This document shows positions 34,561-42,964 of a stretch of 64,000 nt of DNA, piece after piece. The stretch covers positions 186,001 through 250,000 of the forward strand of contig CAKUBV010000001.1 of NCBI GenBank assembly GCA_934643455.1, read 5' to 3'. The first letter of the stretch is position 1. Every line of letters begins with the position of its first letter. The notes under the pieces are model-generated. The model had not been told where the DNA came from. It made no database searches and saw only the letters and a list, made by a program, of their open reading frames with translations. Source of the stretch: Candidatus Proelusimicrobium excrementi (GTDB lineage: Bacteria; Elusimicrobiota; Elusimicrobia; Elusimicrobiales; Elusimicrobiaceae). A program made the position numbers and the translations under genes.

Positions 34561-36225
34561 CTATTGGGCGGAAGAAATGATATCCTCGGCCCGCATTAAA
34601 GATTCGTCTATGTTTTTGCAGATATTCTCGCGGCCTATTATATCCAAAAAGCCGTATTTATCCAGCATTTTATGCGGCTGACGCTGTAAATGTGAGAGAA
34701 TGATTCTAACCCCGCTCGCCGCGCAGCGTTTGTATATTTTATAAAGCGCGTGATAGGCGGTTGCGTCCATCGCCGGTACGCTCCTCATCCTTAAAACAAG
34801 CACTTTGCAGTCTTTTATATTGCTTAAAGTGTCTATAAAAATATTCGCCGCGCCGAAAAAGAACGGCCCGTTAATTTCATATACGGTTACGTGCTTGGCT
34901 ATTTTTTTGGCGTCGATATCGTCTTTATGGTGAACTTCGTCCATAATATCGTCGTCGGCGTTGGTTACGTTATAAACGTCCGACATACGCTTCATAAAAA
35001 GCACCGCCGCCAATACCAGTCCGAACTCTATCGCCGCCACCAAATCTATAACCACCGTAAGCGCAAAAGTTACAAGCAAAACCAAAATATCGCCCGCCGG
35101 CGCTTTAAACAGCGAAACGAAACTGCGCCAATCGCTCATTCTGTAAGAAACGGTAAACAAAATGGCGGCAAGGGCGGTCATCGGAATAAGGCTTATATAA
35201 TTCATAAGGCATAACATCATTATAAGCAGAAATACGCTGTGCGCTATACCGGCCAAAGGGGTTCTTCCGCCGTTGTCGATATTGGCGGCAGTCCTGGCTA
35301 TCGCGCCGGTGGCGGGCAGCCCGCCGAAAAGCGCGGAAACTATATTGCCGCAGCCTGTGGCCACAAGTTCCATATTGGAGCGGTGTTTTTTACCTATCAT
35401 ACCGTCCGCAACTACCGCCGAAAGCAAGCTTTCTATACCGGCCAAAAAGGCTATCGTAAAAGCCGGCCTTAAGAGTTTAAGGACTATATCCAAGTTTATA
35501 TCAGGCAAATGCGGGGTTATAAGGCCGGTTTTTATATCGCCGAAAGTGCTTCCTATGGTTGCGACGGGCAAATCCCAAACTTTTACTATAATCGTGGTTA
35601 TTACCAATGCGGCCAAAGAACCGGGGAAAAGTTTAAGCTTTTTCGGCCAAAACACTATAAGGGCCAAAGCCAGCGCGCCTATAAGCAAAGTGGGCACGGA
35701 AGTTTGGGCGAAACTTTGGAAATACAAATTCCACTTGGCGAAGAAGGCCGAGGGAATATCGGTAAGGCCGAGGCCGAAAAAGTCGTTAATCTGCGTTGAA
35801 AACAGCACTACCGCTATACCGCTTGTAAAGCCTGTGGTTACTGGGTAAGGTATAAACTTTAAGAACGCGCCGAATTTTAAAAATCCCATGATTATCAGGA
35901 TTATGCCGGCCAAAAGCGTGGAAACCAGCAAACCTTGCAAACCGTATTGCTGGATGATTCCGTAAACTATAACGACAAACGCGCCCGTGGGGCCCGCTAT
36001 CTGCACGCGGCTTCCGCCTAGCAGGGAAATGGTAAAACCGGCCACTACGGCAGTTATAAGGCCCTTATCCGGCGTTACGCCGGAGGCTATGGCCAAAGCT
36101 ATGGAAAGCGGCAGAGCTATACAGGCAACAACAAGCCCGGCCGTCAAATCCGCGATAATTCTTTCACGCGGGAACTCCTTCTTCCTGTGTTGAAGAAGGC
36201 TTAACAATTTGGGTTTTAATTTCAT
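34561..36225 (-). CDS. SulP-family anion transporter with STAS domain
   Basis: A 554-residue membrane protein with about 12-14 membrane segments and a cytoplasmic C-terminal STAS domain from roughly residue 440. Family marks include VACIALPLSIALAIASGV near residue 35, GPTGAFVVIVYGI near 80, and GCGNIVSALFGGLPATGAIARTAAN near 290. SulP proteins carry sulfate, bicarbonate, dicarboxylates or act as Na+/HCO3- importers; neither a carbonic anhydrase nor a sulfate-assimilation gene is adjacent, so the substrate is open. Weak ribosome site before ATG 36225. Confidence 0.92.
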   Translation of the reverse strand: MKLKPKLLSLLQHRKKEFPRERIIADLTAGLVVACIALPLSIALAIASGVTPDKGLITAVVAGFTISLLGGSRVQIAGPTGAFVVIVYGIIQQYGLQGLLVSTLLAGIILIIMGFLKFGAFLKFIPYPVTTGFTSGIAVVLFSTQINDFFGLGLTDIPSAFFAKWNLYFQSFAQTSVPTLLIGALALALIVFWPKKLKLFPGSLAALVITTIIVKVWDLPVATIGSTFGDIKTGLITPHLPDINLDIVLKLLRPAFTIAFLAGIESLLSAVVADGMIGKKHRSNMELVATGCGNIVSALFGGLPATGAIARTAANIDNGGRTPLAGIAHSVFLLIMMLCLMNYISLIPMTALAAILFTVSYRMSDWRSFVSLFKAPAGDILVLLVTFALTVVIDLVAAIEFGLVLAAVLFMKRMSDVYNVTNADDDIMDEVHHKDDIDAKKIAKHVTVYEINGPFFFGAANIFIDTLSNIKDCKVLVLRMRSVPAMDATAYHALYKIYKRCAASGVRIILSHLQRQPHKMLDKYGFLDIIGRENICKNIDESLMRAEDIISSAQ

Positions 36226-36326
36226 TTTATTTCTAAGGTTTCCAAGTAAGTTTTAAGTTAAGAATATATATAATTTTATCTTTTTTGTATGTTGGCCGCA
36301 AATCATTTGCCTTCGCGCGGGTGCTT

Positions 36327-37853
36327 TTAAATAGCTGCGGCTCCGTCTTGTATTATCGGCAGAAAGTTATCCTGTACGGGCTCCCTTTCTTTGTCTTCTT
36401 CATTTGTTTCCGACTCGGGCGCGTCCGCTTTGGGCTGAGGGTCGGTAACAAGATTCAGAACAATGTTAAATGTTAATTTAAGCTGTTCGAAGAAGTCCTT
36501 TTCCGATATGCTTTCATTAGGCTGATGAGGGCCGTTTCCGTTCTTCTGCAGAAGGGGGCCTATGCCGTAAGTTATTACGCCGTGGCGGCGCAGGAATTCG
36601 CTCTCGCTTGAAGCGGGCGTAAGGCCGGGCAGGACCAAAATGCCGGGGAAAGTTTGTTCCGCGGCTTTTTCTATGGCTTTAAAAAGCGGGTCGTCAAAAG
36701 AGGCCGGCGGCTGGGGGAAAGGGATTTCCGGCCTTTCTATAACGGTAAGAGTTACGTTTTCGTCCTCGGCGAACAAAGCGCTTAATTCATCTACGAAAGC
36801 CATAGGGTCGCTTTGCGGCAGCAGGCGGCAGTTTAAATTGGCGGAAGCTTCATTAAACGCCGTATTGGCTTCGGTGCCGGAAGTCAGCACGGTGGGGGTA
36901 ATGGTATCGCTTATTTGGGTTTTAAAAAATTCGTCTTCGCTGATGATTTTTGCCGTTTGCTGGGCCTGAAGAGGATCTTCCGACGCAAGGAGTTTTAAAG
37001 TCGTTTGAGCGTCGTCGTCCTGATAGGGGAAAATCCTTTCAAAAAAAGTTTTGGCCAGCGGTGAAAATTTATATAAAGGCTGATAGCTTTCTATGGTGGC
37101 CAGCGTCTGCGAAAGCTTATATATGGCGTTATTTGCACCGACGGAGGATGCATTCCCGCCGTCGCCTTTTGCCGTTACGAGTATATCCATATACATTTTG
37201 GTTGCGGCTTCCACGAACAAAATATCAACGGGTATTTTGCCGTCTTCGTTTTTCATTACGCCGCCGCCTTCGTTAAGGGCGTAGCCGGCTTTAAGCTTTT
37301 CCGGGTATCTGTCGTAAAGGAATTTTATTCCTTTTTCGCTGCCGCTTTCTTCATCGGACGTAAAGAGGAAAATTATATCTCTGTTAAGTTTAAAATCGCC
37401 TTTTGAGAGCCTTGTAAGTATGGTTAAGTTTATGGCCGCGTAATTTTTGGCGTCGGTGGAACCCAGGCCGTATATGCGGTTATCCTTAAGGGTTGCTTTG
37501 GCGGGGGGCAAAGTCCAGCCGTCTTGTATGGCGGCGGTATCCAAATGCGATATCAGGATAAGGGGCTTTTCGTTCCGTTTGGCCAGCTCCTTATCGGCTT
37601 TAAGTACTGCTATAAGATTGCCGCGCGGCTTTTCCGTGCGGTAGATGTCCCAGTCTATTTTATATTTGTTCAGCTTTTTATATATGTATCTTAAAGCTTT
37701 TGTTTCCTGCGGCTCCGGCTGGGATGTGTCTATATTTATCAAATTTATAAGATTGTCTTTAGCCGATTGGTTAAGCGCGTCAAAATCAAGTTCCGCGCAG
37801 TTAAGCGCGCAGGATAGAAACAAGGCAGGCAGTATTAATAAAAACGGTTTCAT
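36327..37853 (-). CDS. Secreted M20-family metallopeptidase
   Basis: A 508-residue zinc exopeptidase with an N-terminal signal peptide (MKPFLLILPALFLSCALNC; a lipoprotein box is not ideal because F is at -3). M20 zinc and catalytic residues are visible: HLDTAAIQDGW with the metal His and Asp, IYGLGSTDAKN with the bridging Asp, and TSDEESGSEKG with the catalytic Glu pair. A dimerisation insert follows, then a late SSESEF. Charged tail after residue ~475. Likely a periplasmic carboxypeptidase or dipeptidase that could feed the nearby peptide transporter. Its ATG overlaps the stop of the DUF192 lipoprotein gene by four bases. Confidence 0.9.
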   Translation of the reverse strand: MKPFLLILPALFLSCALNCAELDFDALNQSAKDNLINLINIDTSQPEPQETKALRYIYKKLNKYKIDWDIYRTEKPRGNLIAVLKADKELAKRNEKPLILISHLDTAAIQDGWTLPPAKATLKDNRIYGLGSTDAKNYAAINLTILTRLSKGDFKLNRDIIFLFTSDEESGSEKGIKFLYDRYPEKLKAGYALNEGGGVMKNEDGKIPVDILFVEAATKMYMDILVTAKGDGGNASSVGANNAIYKLSQTLATIESYQPLYKFSPLAKTFFERIFPYQDDDAQTTLKLLASEDPLQAQQTAKIISEDEFFKTQISDTITPTVLTSGTEANTAFNEASANLNCRLLPQSDPMAFVDELSALFAEDENVTLTVIERPEIPFPQPPASFDDPLFKAIEKAAEQTFPGILVLPGLTPASSESEFLRRHGVITYGIGPLLQKNGNGPHQPNESISEKDFFEQLKLTFNIVLNLVTDPQPKADAPESETNEEDKEREPVQDNFLPIIQDGAAAI

Positions 37854-38278
37854 TTTAAATAGAACTCCAGGGCGGAACCTTCTTTGATGTCGTGCTTCTT
37901 TACGCTTCCGGCGGGCAATTCCAAAACATACTGCCCGAATCCGCCTGCCGTCGCCACCTGATTATCCGGCGTATAAACGTATGAATGCGGGACGTTTGCC
38001 GCATAGGAAAACACTTTTAAATCGGAGGTTATAAAAATTATATCCAAATCTATGAGGGTGTTTTTCATCCAAAAGTAGCGCGGTTCGTCCGAATCGAAAA
38101 CAAACAGCATTCCCGAGCCTTCCGGCAGTTCGGTGCGGAACATAAGGCCCTTTTCCGTTTCCTCGGGAGTAACGGCAAGTTCCGCCTTGACGATAAAGCC
38201 GTCCGGCAGGATAATGTCCGTGGTTTTGGGCCCGCATCCGCAAAGGAAAGCGGCCAATATAAACAGATATTTCTTCAT
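37850..38278 (-). CDS. DUF192-family lipoprotein
   Basis: A 142-residue protein with a lipoprotein signal (MKKYLFILAAFLCGC, modified Cys likely the second C of CGC), followed by a DUF192 domain. Family signatures present: VTPEETEKGLMFRTELPEGSGMLFVF and YFWMKNTLIDLDIIFI. DUF192 proteins are small beta proteins of unknown role, often envelope-located. It overlaps the M20 peptidase by four bases and shares its promoter. On the minus strand TAAAAT lies seven bases before the ATG and no ribosome site is seen, so translation may be leaderless. Confidence 0.88.
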   Translation of the reverse strand: MKKYLFILAAFLCGCGPKTTDIILPDGFIVKAELAVTPEETEKGLMFRTELPEGSGMLFVFDSDEPRYFWMKNTLIDLDIIFITSDLKVFSYAANVPHSYVYTPDNQVATAGGFGQYVLELPAGSVKKHDIKEGSALEFYLK

Positions 38279-38331
38279 TATTATAATTTTAGCAATTTAA
38301 GAGGCTTTTATCATTTTGATATAATTTAACT
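38279..38331. promoter_or_regulatory. Compact divergent promoter pair between DUF192 and oppD genes
   Basis: Only 53 bases separate the two start codons. Rightward: TTAAGA (38297-38302), 17 bases, TATAAT (38320-38325), then six bases to the GTG at 38332. Leftward: TAAAAT (38291-38286), then seven bases to the ATG at 38278. Neither side has a Shine-Dalgarno, so both messages would be leaderless. Confidence 0.55.
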
Positions 38332-39291
38332 GTGCTTAAAGTGACTAATCTTTCCGTAAGCTTCAATTCTCCATCAGGCATGGTAAAAGCTCTTGACGGA
38401 CTCTGCTACACCTTAAACGAAGGCGATATTTTGGCCGTCGTGGGGGAATCCGGCTGCGGTAAAACCGTACACAGCCTTGCCCTTACGCGGCTTTTGCCGC
38501 CGGGCGCAAAGGCTTCGGGCGAAGTGCTTTACAAGGGGAAGAATATCCTTAAAACCGAGGGGAAAGATTTGCGCGCTTTGAGGGGGGCTGAAATCGGAAT
38601 GATTTTTCAGGATCCGATGATGTCCCTCAACCCGGTGTTTACCGTAGCCGCACAAATGACGGAAACTCTGCGCGCGCACCTTAAAATAAGCAAAAAAGAC
38701 GCTCTTAAAAAATCGGCGGAGCTTTTGGCGAAAGTCGGCATAGACGAAAAATTTTTAAACTCTTATCCGCATCAGCTTTCCGGCGGAATGCGTCAGCGCG
38801 TAATGATAGCCCTTGCCCTCAGCCTTAACCCGGGCATATTGATAGCCGACGAACCCACCACCGCCTTGGACGTAACCGTTCAGCTGCAGATTTTGGAACT
38901 TATAAAAAAACTTCAAAAGGAATACGCCGCTTCGGTAATTTTTATCACTCACAATTTGGCTATAGTCAATAATATAGCGGATAGGGTTTTGGTGCTTTAC
39001 GCCGGCGAAAAAGTGGAAGAATGCTCAAAAGAAGATTTGTTTAGAAAACCTTTGCACCCTTACAGCGAGGGGCTTTTAAATTCCGTGGTAAAACTTTCCT
39101 CAAAAGAGAAAAGGCTTAAAGCCGTTAAAGGCGCGCCGCCCGCGCCCGGGAAGGAATTTAAGGGCTGTAAGTTTGCGCCGCGCTGTCCGTATGCTTCGGA
39201 AAAATGTAAAACCCGCAAACCGCCTTTGTTTGAGGCGGGTGGCGGCAGGCTTGTGAAATGCTGGAAATACGAGGGCGCTCAAAATGGCTGA
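38332..39291 (+). CDS. oppD: Oligopeptide/dipeptide ABC transporter ATP-binding protein (OppD/DppD)
   Basis: A 319-residue ABC ATPase. Walker A GESGCGKTV is near residue 37, the signature LSGGMRQRV near 148, Walker B ILIADEPTTALD near 167. The OppD/DppD C-terminal extension with spaced cysteines (CKFAPRCPYASEKCKTRKP) is present. It begins with GTG 38332 (MLKVTNLSVSF) because the -10 box lies just upstream; another GTG is at 38341. It heads the oppD-F-B-C operon. No substrate-binding protein gene is present before or after, so that component must be encoded elsewhere. Confidence 0.93.
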   Translation: MLKVTNLSVSFNSPSGMVKALDGLCYTLNEGDILAVVGESGCGKTVHSLALTRLLPPGAKASGEVLYKGKNILKTEGKDLRALRGAEIGMIFQDPMMSLNPVFTVAAQMTETLRAHLKISKKDALKKSAELLAKVGIDEKFLNSYPHQLSGGMRQRVMIALALSLNPGILIADEPTTALDVTVQLQILELIKKLQKEYAASVIFITHNLAIVNNIADRVLVLYAGEKVEECSKEDLFRKPLHPYSEGLLNSVVKLSSKEKRLKAVKGAPPAPGKEFKGCKFAPRCPYASEKCKTRKPPLFEAGGGRLVKCWKYEGAQNG

Positions 39292-40054
39292 ACTTCTTAA
39301 AATAGAACACGTAATCAAAACTTATATTTCCGGCGGATCGTTTTGGGGCGGGGAAAAGATAACCGCGCTTAAAGACGTAAGTTTTTGCGTAGAAGAGGGG
39401 GAAAGCTTCGGTTTATTGGGGCCTTCCGGCTGCGGCAAAAGCACTTTGGCGAGGCTGATTTTGGCTTTGGAGCGCCCCGACGGCGGTAAAATTTATGTTG
39501 ACGGGCGGGATATTTCATCCTTAAAAGGGCGGGAGCTAAAAGCTTTCAGGCGCAAAGTTCAGCCCGTGTTTCAAGATCCTTACGCCTCTTTGAATCCGAG
39601 GATGACCGTCGCCGAAATTTTGGCCGAACCTTTTTCGGTGCACGGTGAGCATTATACGCATGCTTCCTTAAAAAAGCTTTTAAGCCAGGTGGGGCTGGCG
39701 GAATCCTCTTTGGCAAAATATCCGGGCGAATTTTCCGGAGGGCAGCGTCAGCGCATAGCCATAGCGCGCGCTTTGGCTTTAAAGCCTAAACTTATTATCG
39801 CAGATGAGCCGCTCTCTTCCCTGGATGTTTCGGTACAAGCGCAGATACTCAATTTGCTGGCCGATATTAAGGAAGAATACGGCCTAAGTTTGGTTTTTAT
39901 ATCGCATGATTTGGCTTTGTGTAAATTTTTATGTTCAAAAGCGGCGGTAATGGATAAAGGCGAAATAGCGGAAGCCGGGCCTTCGGAAGAGGTTTTGCTT
40001 TCTCCCAAGAGCGCGGCGGCGAAAAGACTGCTTAAAGCCGTTTTGCCTTTGTAA
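39284..40054 (+). CDS. oppF: Oligopeptide/dipeptide ABC transporter ATP-binding protein (OppF/DppF)
   Basis: A 256-residue ABC ATPase, the partner of OppD. Walker A GPSGCGKST, signature FSGGQRQRI and Walker B LIIADEPLSSLD are all present. It is shorter than the usual ~320 because it lacks most of the C-terminal cysteine-containing extension; it ends just after SAAAKRLLKAVLPL. Overlaps oppD by eight bases, indicating coupled translation. Confidence 0.92.
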   Translation: MAELLKIEHVIKTYISGGSFWGGEKITALKDVSFCVEEGESFGLLGPSGCGKSTLARLILALERPDGGKIYVDGRDISSLKGRELKAFRRKVQPVFQDPYASLNPRMTVAEILAEPFSVHGEHYTHASLKKLLSQVGLAESSLAKYPGEFSGGQRQRIAIARALALKPKLIIADEPLSSLDVSVQAQILNLLADIKEEYGLSLVFISHDLALCKFLCSKAAVMDKGEIAEAGPSEEVLLSPKSAAAKRLLKAVLPL

Positions 40055-40100
40055 AATTTTACGGCTGCTTTAGGGCCGGATTATTAAGGAAAGAATTTAT

Positions 40101-41126
40101 ATGTTCGTTTATATTTTAAGAAGACTTTTAATGCTGCCTTTGGTTATGCTGGGCGTTACGTTTTTCCTGTTTTTCCTGACGCAGAGATTATCGCCGGAAA
40201 TGCGCGCGTCGCTTTACGTACAGGACCCAAGACAAATGGGATCTTTGGAGGAAGTCATTGAAAAATACGGTCTTAACGACCCTATGCCCGTACAGTATAT
40301 GCGCTGGCTTAAAGGAGCGGTAAAAGGCGATTTGGGATATAGCGAAAGCGCGAATATGCCCGTAACCGCCGCCATAAAGGCTTATTTGCCGGCTACGGCG
40401 CAGCTTGCCGCGGCGGCTATGGTTTTGGTGGTATTTTTCGGGGTGTGGCTCGGCATAATATCGGCCGAATATAAGGACGGCTTTATTGACAACGCCGTAA
40501 GATTTTTCGTCTTGGCGGGGTTTTCCCTGCCGATATTCGTCTTGGGCCTTGTTCTGCTTATGGTGTTTTACGGAAAACTGGGCTGGTTCCCGCCGGGTGA
40601 ATACTCTTTGGCTTCGGATATGATTGTACACGGCCCGGCCTTTAAGGCTTACACGGGGTTTTCCCTTATAGACAGCCTTTTAAACCTTAAGTTTTACGTA
40701 TTTTTTGACGTGTTAAAACATTTGATTCTGCCGGCCGTTACGCTTTGTATCGGCTCTTTTGCGCTTATGGTAAGGGTAATGCGTTCTTCAATGCTGGAAG
40801 AGCTCAATAAAGACTATATCCGCAGCGCGCGGGCAAGAGGACTGAGCGAATTTAAAGTTATTTACAAACACGCCGGCTTTAACGCCTTGATACCGGTGGT
40901 AACGCTGGCCGGAATACAATTTGTCCGCCTTTTGGGCGGAACGGTAATAGTGGAAACGGTGTTTGACTACCCCGGCATAGGCCGCTGGGGTGTGGAATGC
41001 GCGCGTCAGCTGGATATAGCAGGGGTTATGGGCTTTTCGCTGTTGGTGGCCGCGCTTTTCGTATTAGGCAATTTGGCGGCAGACATACTTTATACGGTTA
41101 TAGACCCGAGGATAAGATTAAAATGA
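40101..41126 (+). CDS. oppB: Oligopeptide/dipeptide ABC transporter permease (OppB/DppB)
   Basis: A 341-residue inner-membrane permease with six predicted helices. The family start MFVYILRRLLMLPLVMLGVT and the EAA loop (DYIRSARARGLSEFKVIYKHA, which contacts the ATPases) are clear. Ends in VIDPRIRLK, as in DppB. It has an AAGGAAAG site. Its stop overlaps the oppC start by four bases. Confidence 0.95.
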   Translation: MFVYILRRLLMLPLVMLGVTFFLFFLTQRLSPEMRASLYVQDPRQMGSLEEVIEKYGLNDPMPVQYMRWLKGAVKGDLGYSESANMPVTAAIKAYLPATAQLAAAAMVLVVFFGVWLGIISAEYKDGFIDNAVRFFVLAGFSLPIFVLGLVLLMVFYGKLGWFPPGEYSLASDMIVHGPAFKAYTGFSLIDSLLNLKFYVFFDVLKHLILPAVTLCIGSFALMVRVMRSSMLEELNKDYIRSARARGLSEFKVIYKHAGFNALIPVVTLAGIQFVRLLGGTVIVETVFDYPGIGRWGVECARQLDIAGVMGFSLLVAALFVLGNLAADILYTVIDPRIRLK

Positions 41127-42001
41127 CGATTAAAACCGTATTTTTAAAAGCTCTTAAGAACAAAAACGCTTTGGCGGGTTTGGCCTTGGTGTTGTTTTTT
41201 GCGCTTATTGCGCTTTTCGCCCCGGTTTTGGCGCCTTCAAGCGGGCGCGACGCTTACCAAATGCCGCAAAGCGGATACGGCGTACAGCCGCAGCAGCCGA
41301 GTTCGGAACATTATTTCGGCACTACGGAAAATCAGTATGATCTTTATTACGGCATAGTATGGGGTTCCCGCATGGCTTTTAAAGTGGGGATAACTGTAGT
41401 TTTCTTCGCTTTGCTTATAGGCGTGCTTATAGGCGGCGCGGCGGGTTACGCCGGCGGCTGGACGGACGAAATTCTTATGCGCCTTACGGATATAATTTTT
41501 GCCGTGCCGAGCATGGTTTTGGCCATGGTCATAGCCGCAATGCTGGGGCGGGACTTAAGCAATATGATGATAGCTTTAACCGTGGTATCCTGGCCTTCTT
41601 ACGCGCGTTTGGTGCGAGGGGGAGTTCTGAGCATTAAAGAAAGGGATTTTGTTACGGCCGCACGCGCTTTGGGCGCAAGCAGATTTAGAATATTTTTCCG
41701 CCATATTATCCCCAACGCCATTTATCCCGTGGTGATTATGGCCAGTTTGGATATCGGCTATATAGTGCTTACCGCCGCCTCTTTAAGCTTTTTGGGGCTG
41801 GGCTCGCCCGTAGGTACGGCGGACTGGGGGCAGCTGGTAGCGCTTTCCCGCAACTGGATTTTGGGCGGCCACGGAAATCCCTTTGCTTATTGGTACACCA
41901 TCGTAATACCAGGCGGCGCGCTTTTGCTGTTTGTTTTGGCTTGGAATTTGCTCGGCGACGCTTTCAGGGACATTTTGGATTCCTCCGCGCGCAAAGCTTA
42001 A
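41123..42001 (+). CDS. oppC: Oligopeptide/dipeptide ABC transporter permease (OppC/DppC)
   Basis: A 292-residue permease, partner of OppB. N-terminal helix after KNKNALAGLALVLFFALIALF, a periplasmic stretch with HYFGTTENQYDLYYGIVWGSR, and the EAA loop (DFVTAARALGASRFRIFFRH). I start at ATG 41123, which overlaps the oppB stop (ATGA); the frame is open to 40997 inside oppB but that part is not like OppC. Together with oppD, oppF and oppB it makes a complete translocator lacking a binding protein. Confidence 0.94.
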   Translation: MTIKTVFLKALKNKNALAGLALVLFFALIALFAPVLAPSSGRDAYQMPQSGYGVQPQQPSSEHYFGTTENQYDLYYGIVWGSRMAFKVGITVVFFALLIGVLIGGAAGYAGGWTDEILMRLTDIIFAVPSMVLAMVIAAMLGRDLSNMMIALTVVSWPSYARLVRGGVLSIKERDFVTAARALGASRFRIFFRHIIPNAIYPVVIMASLDIGYIVLTAASLSFLGLGSPVGTADWGQLVALSRNWILGGHGNPFAYWYTIVIPGGALLLFVLAWNLLGDAFRDILDSSARKA

Positions 42002-42073
42002 AACGCCGACGGAAGAAAGGGTAAAACGCGGATATTGAAGTAAAAGCTAAAATATGCTAAATTAAGTCAATGG

Positions 42074-42100
42074 AGAGAAACGGCGCGGCCGTTTCTTTCT
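42074..42100 (+). terminator. Terminator of the opp operon
   Basis: GAAACGGC pairs with GGCCGTTTC across GC, followed by TTTCTT. It lies 72 bases after oppC and just before the DksA-like gene. Confidence 0.7.
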
Positions 42101-42128
42101 TGTTATATCACATTTATGGAAGGAACTT

Positions 42129-42752
42129 ATGAAAACCGGCAAAACGATTAAAAGCAAGATAAAAGAAGTCAAAAAAACGGAGAAAAAGGCGGTTTCCGCT
42201 TTAAAAAACAAAGCCGCTGCGGTTAAAAAGGCTGAAAAGAAAGCCGTAACCGCCGTAAAGAAAACGGCTAAAACCGCGGCTTCCGCGGCTAAAAAAACCG
42301 TAAAAAAAGTAAAAAACAAAGTCGTAAAAATTGAAAAAGCGGTAACGGATTTAAAAAAACAATCAGCCGCAAAAGCCAAAGAGCAAGGTTCGGCTTCGGA
42401 CAGGCTTACCCCGCAGGAAATCAAAGAAATTGAAAAACATCTCCTTGAAATGCGCGAGGAAGTGCAAAAAAGAATAAGAACCAAAAAAGAACACGAAATG
42501 CCGGAAACCGAAGTCGGCGACGAGGCGGACGTGGCTTCCCAAAGTTTGGATAAAGAGGTGCTTTTTGAATTAAACGGCAACGCCCAAGCCCTTTTGGATC
42601 AGATAGAATCCGCATTAAGGCGCATAAGCAAAGGCATTTACGGCACTTGCGAATATTGCCGCTGCCAAATCCCGAAAAAGAGGATTTTGGCTTTGCCTTT
42701 CGCAAGATATTGCATAAGATGCCAAACTTCCAACGAAGGCATCAAAAGGTAA
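42129..42752 (+). CDS. DksA/TraR zinc-finger protein with a histone H1-like lysine-rich N-terminus
   Basis: A 207-residue protein in two parts. Residues 1 to ~85 are almost entirely lysine, alanine and valine in repeated units (AVKKAEKKAVTAVKKTAKTAA), like the tails of histone H1 or bacterial Hc1/HU-type proteins. Residues ~95-207 are a DksA/TraR domain: a helical hairpin (LTPQEIKEIEKHLLEMREEV) and a four-cysteine zinc finger CEYCRCQIPKKR...YCIRC. The tip residues of DksA that act on RNA polymerase (DXXDXA) are not obvious; the acidic ETEVGDEADVASQ segment may stand in. It probably binds DNA or RNA polymerase and tunes transcription. AAGGAAC precedes the ATG, and a strong terminator follows, so it is monocistronic. 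Confidence 0.85.
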   Translation: MKTGKTIKSKIKEVKKTEKKAVSALKNKAAAVKKAEKKAVTAVKKTAKTAASAAKKTVKKVKNKVVKIEKAVTDLKKQSAAKAKEQGSASDRLTPQEIKEIEKHLLEMREEVQKRIRTKKEHEMPETEVGDEADVASQSLDKEVLFELNGNAQALLDQIESALRRISKGIYGTCEYCRCQIPKKRILALPFARYCIRCQTSNEGIKR

Positions 42753-42768
42753 GAAGAAGCGGTTTTCA

Positions 42769-42804
42769 TAAAAAGCCCCGGGTTTAACAGGCCCGGGGTT
42801 TTCT
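42769..42804 (+). terminator. Terminator after the DksA-like gene
   Basis: AAAAGCCCCGGG pairs with CCCGGGGTTTT around a short loop. Strong and U-rich at its end. Confidence 0.9.
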
Positions 42805-42964
42805 GCGTATTTAACAGGCGTTTTAGCGGGGCCGGAGCATTGTTCCACGTCATAAAATTCTTTACTTTCGCTTTTAACCGTAATATAATTGTTATATATG
42901 GCTTATATTTATTTTTCGTCTTTAAAACCCTTATCCGCCGGGATAAAATCTTACCGGGGGAAAT

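Noticed and set aside
40997..41122. N-terminal extension of oppC
   Set aside because: It lies inside oppB in another frame; the ATGA overlap at 41123 gives the OppC-like start.
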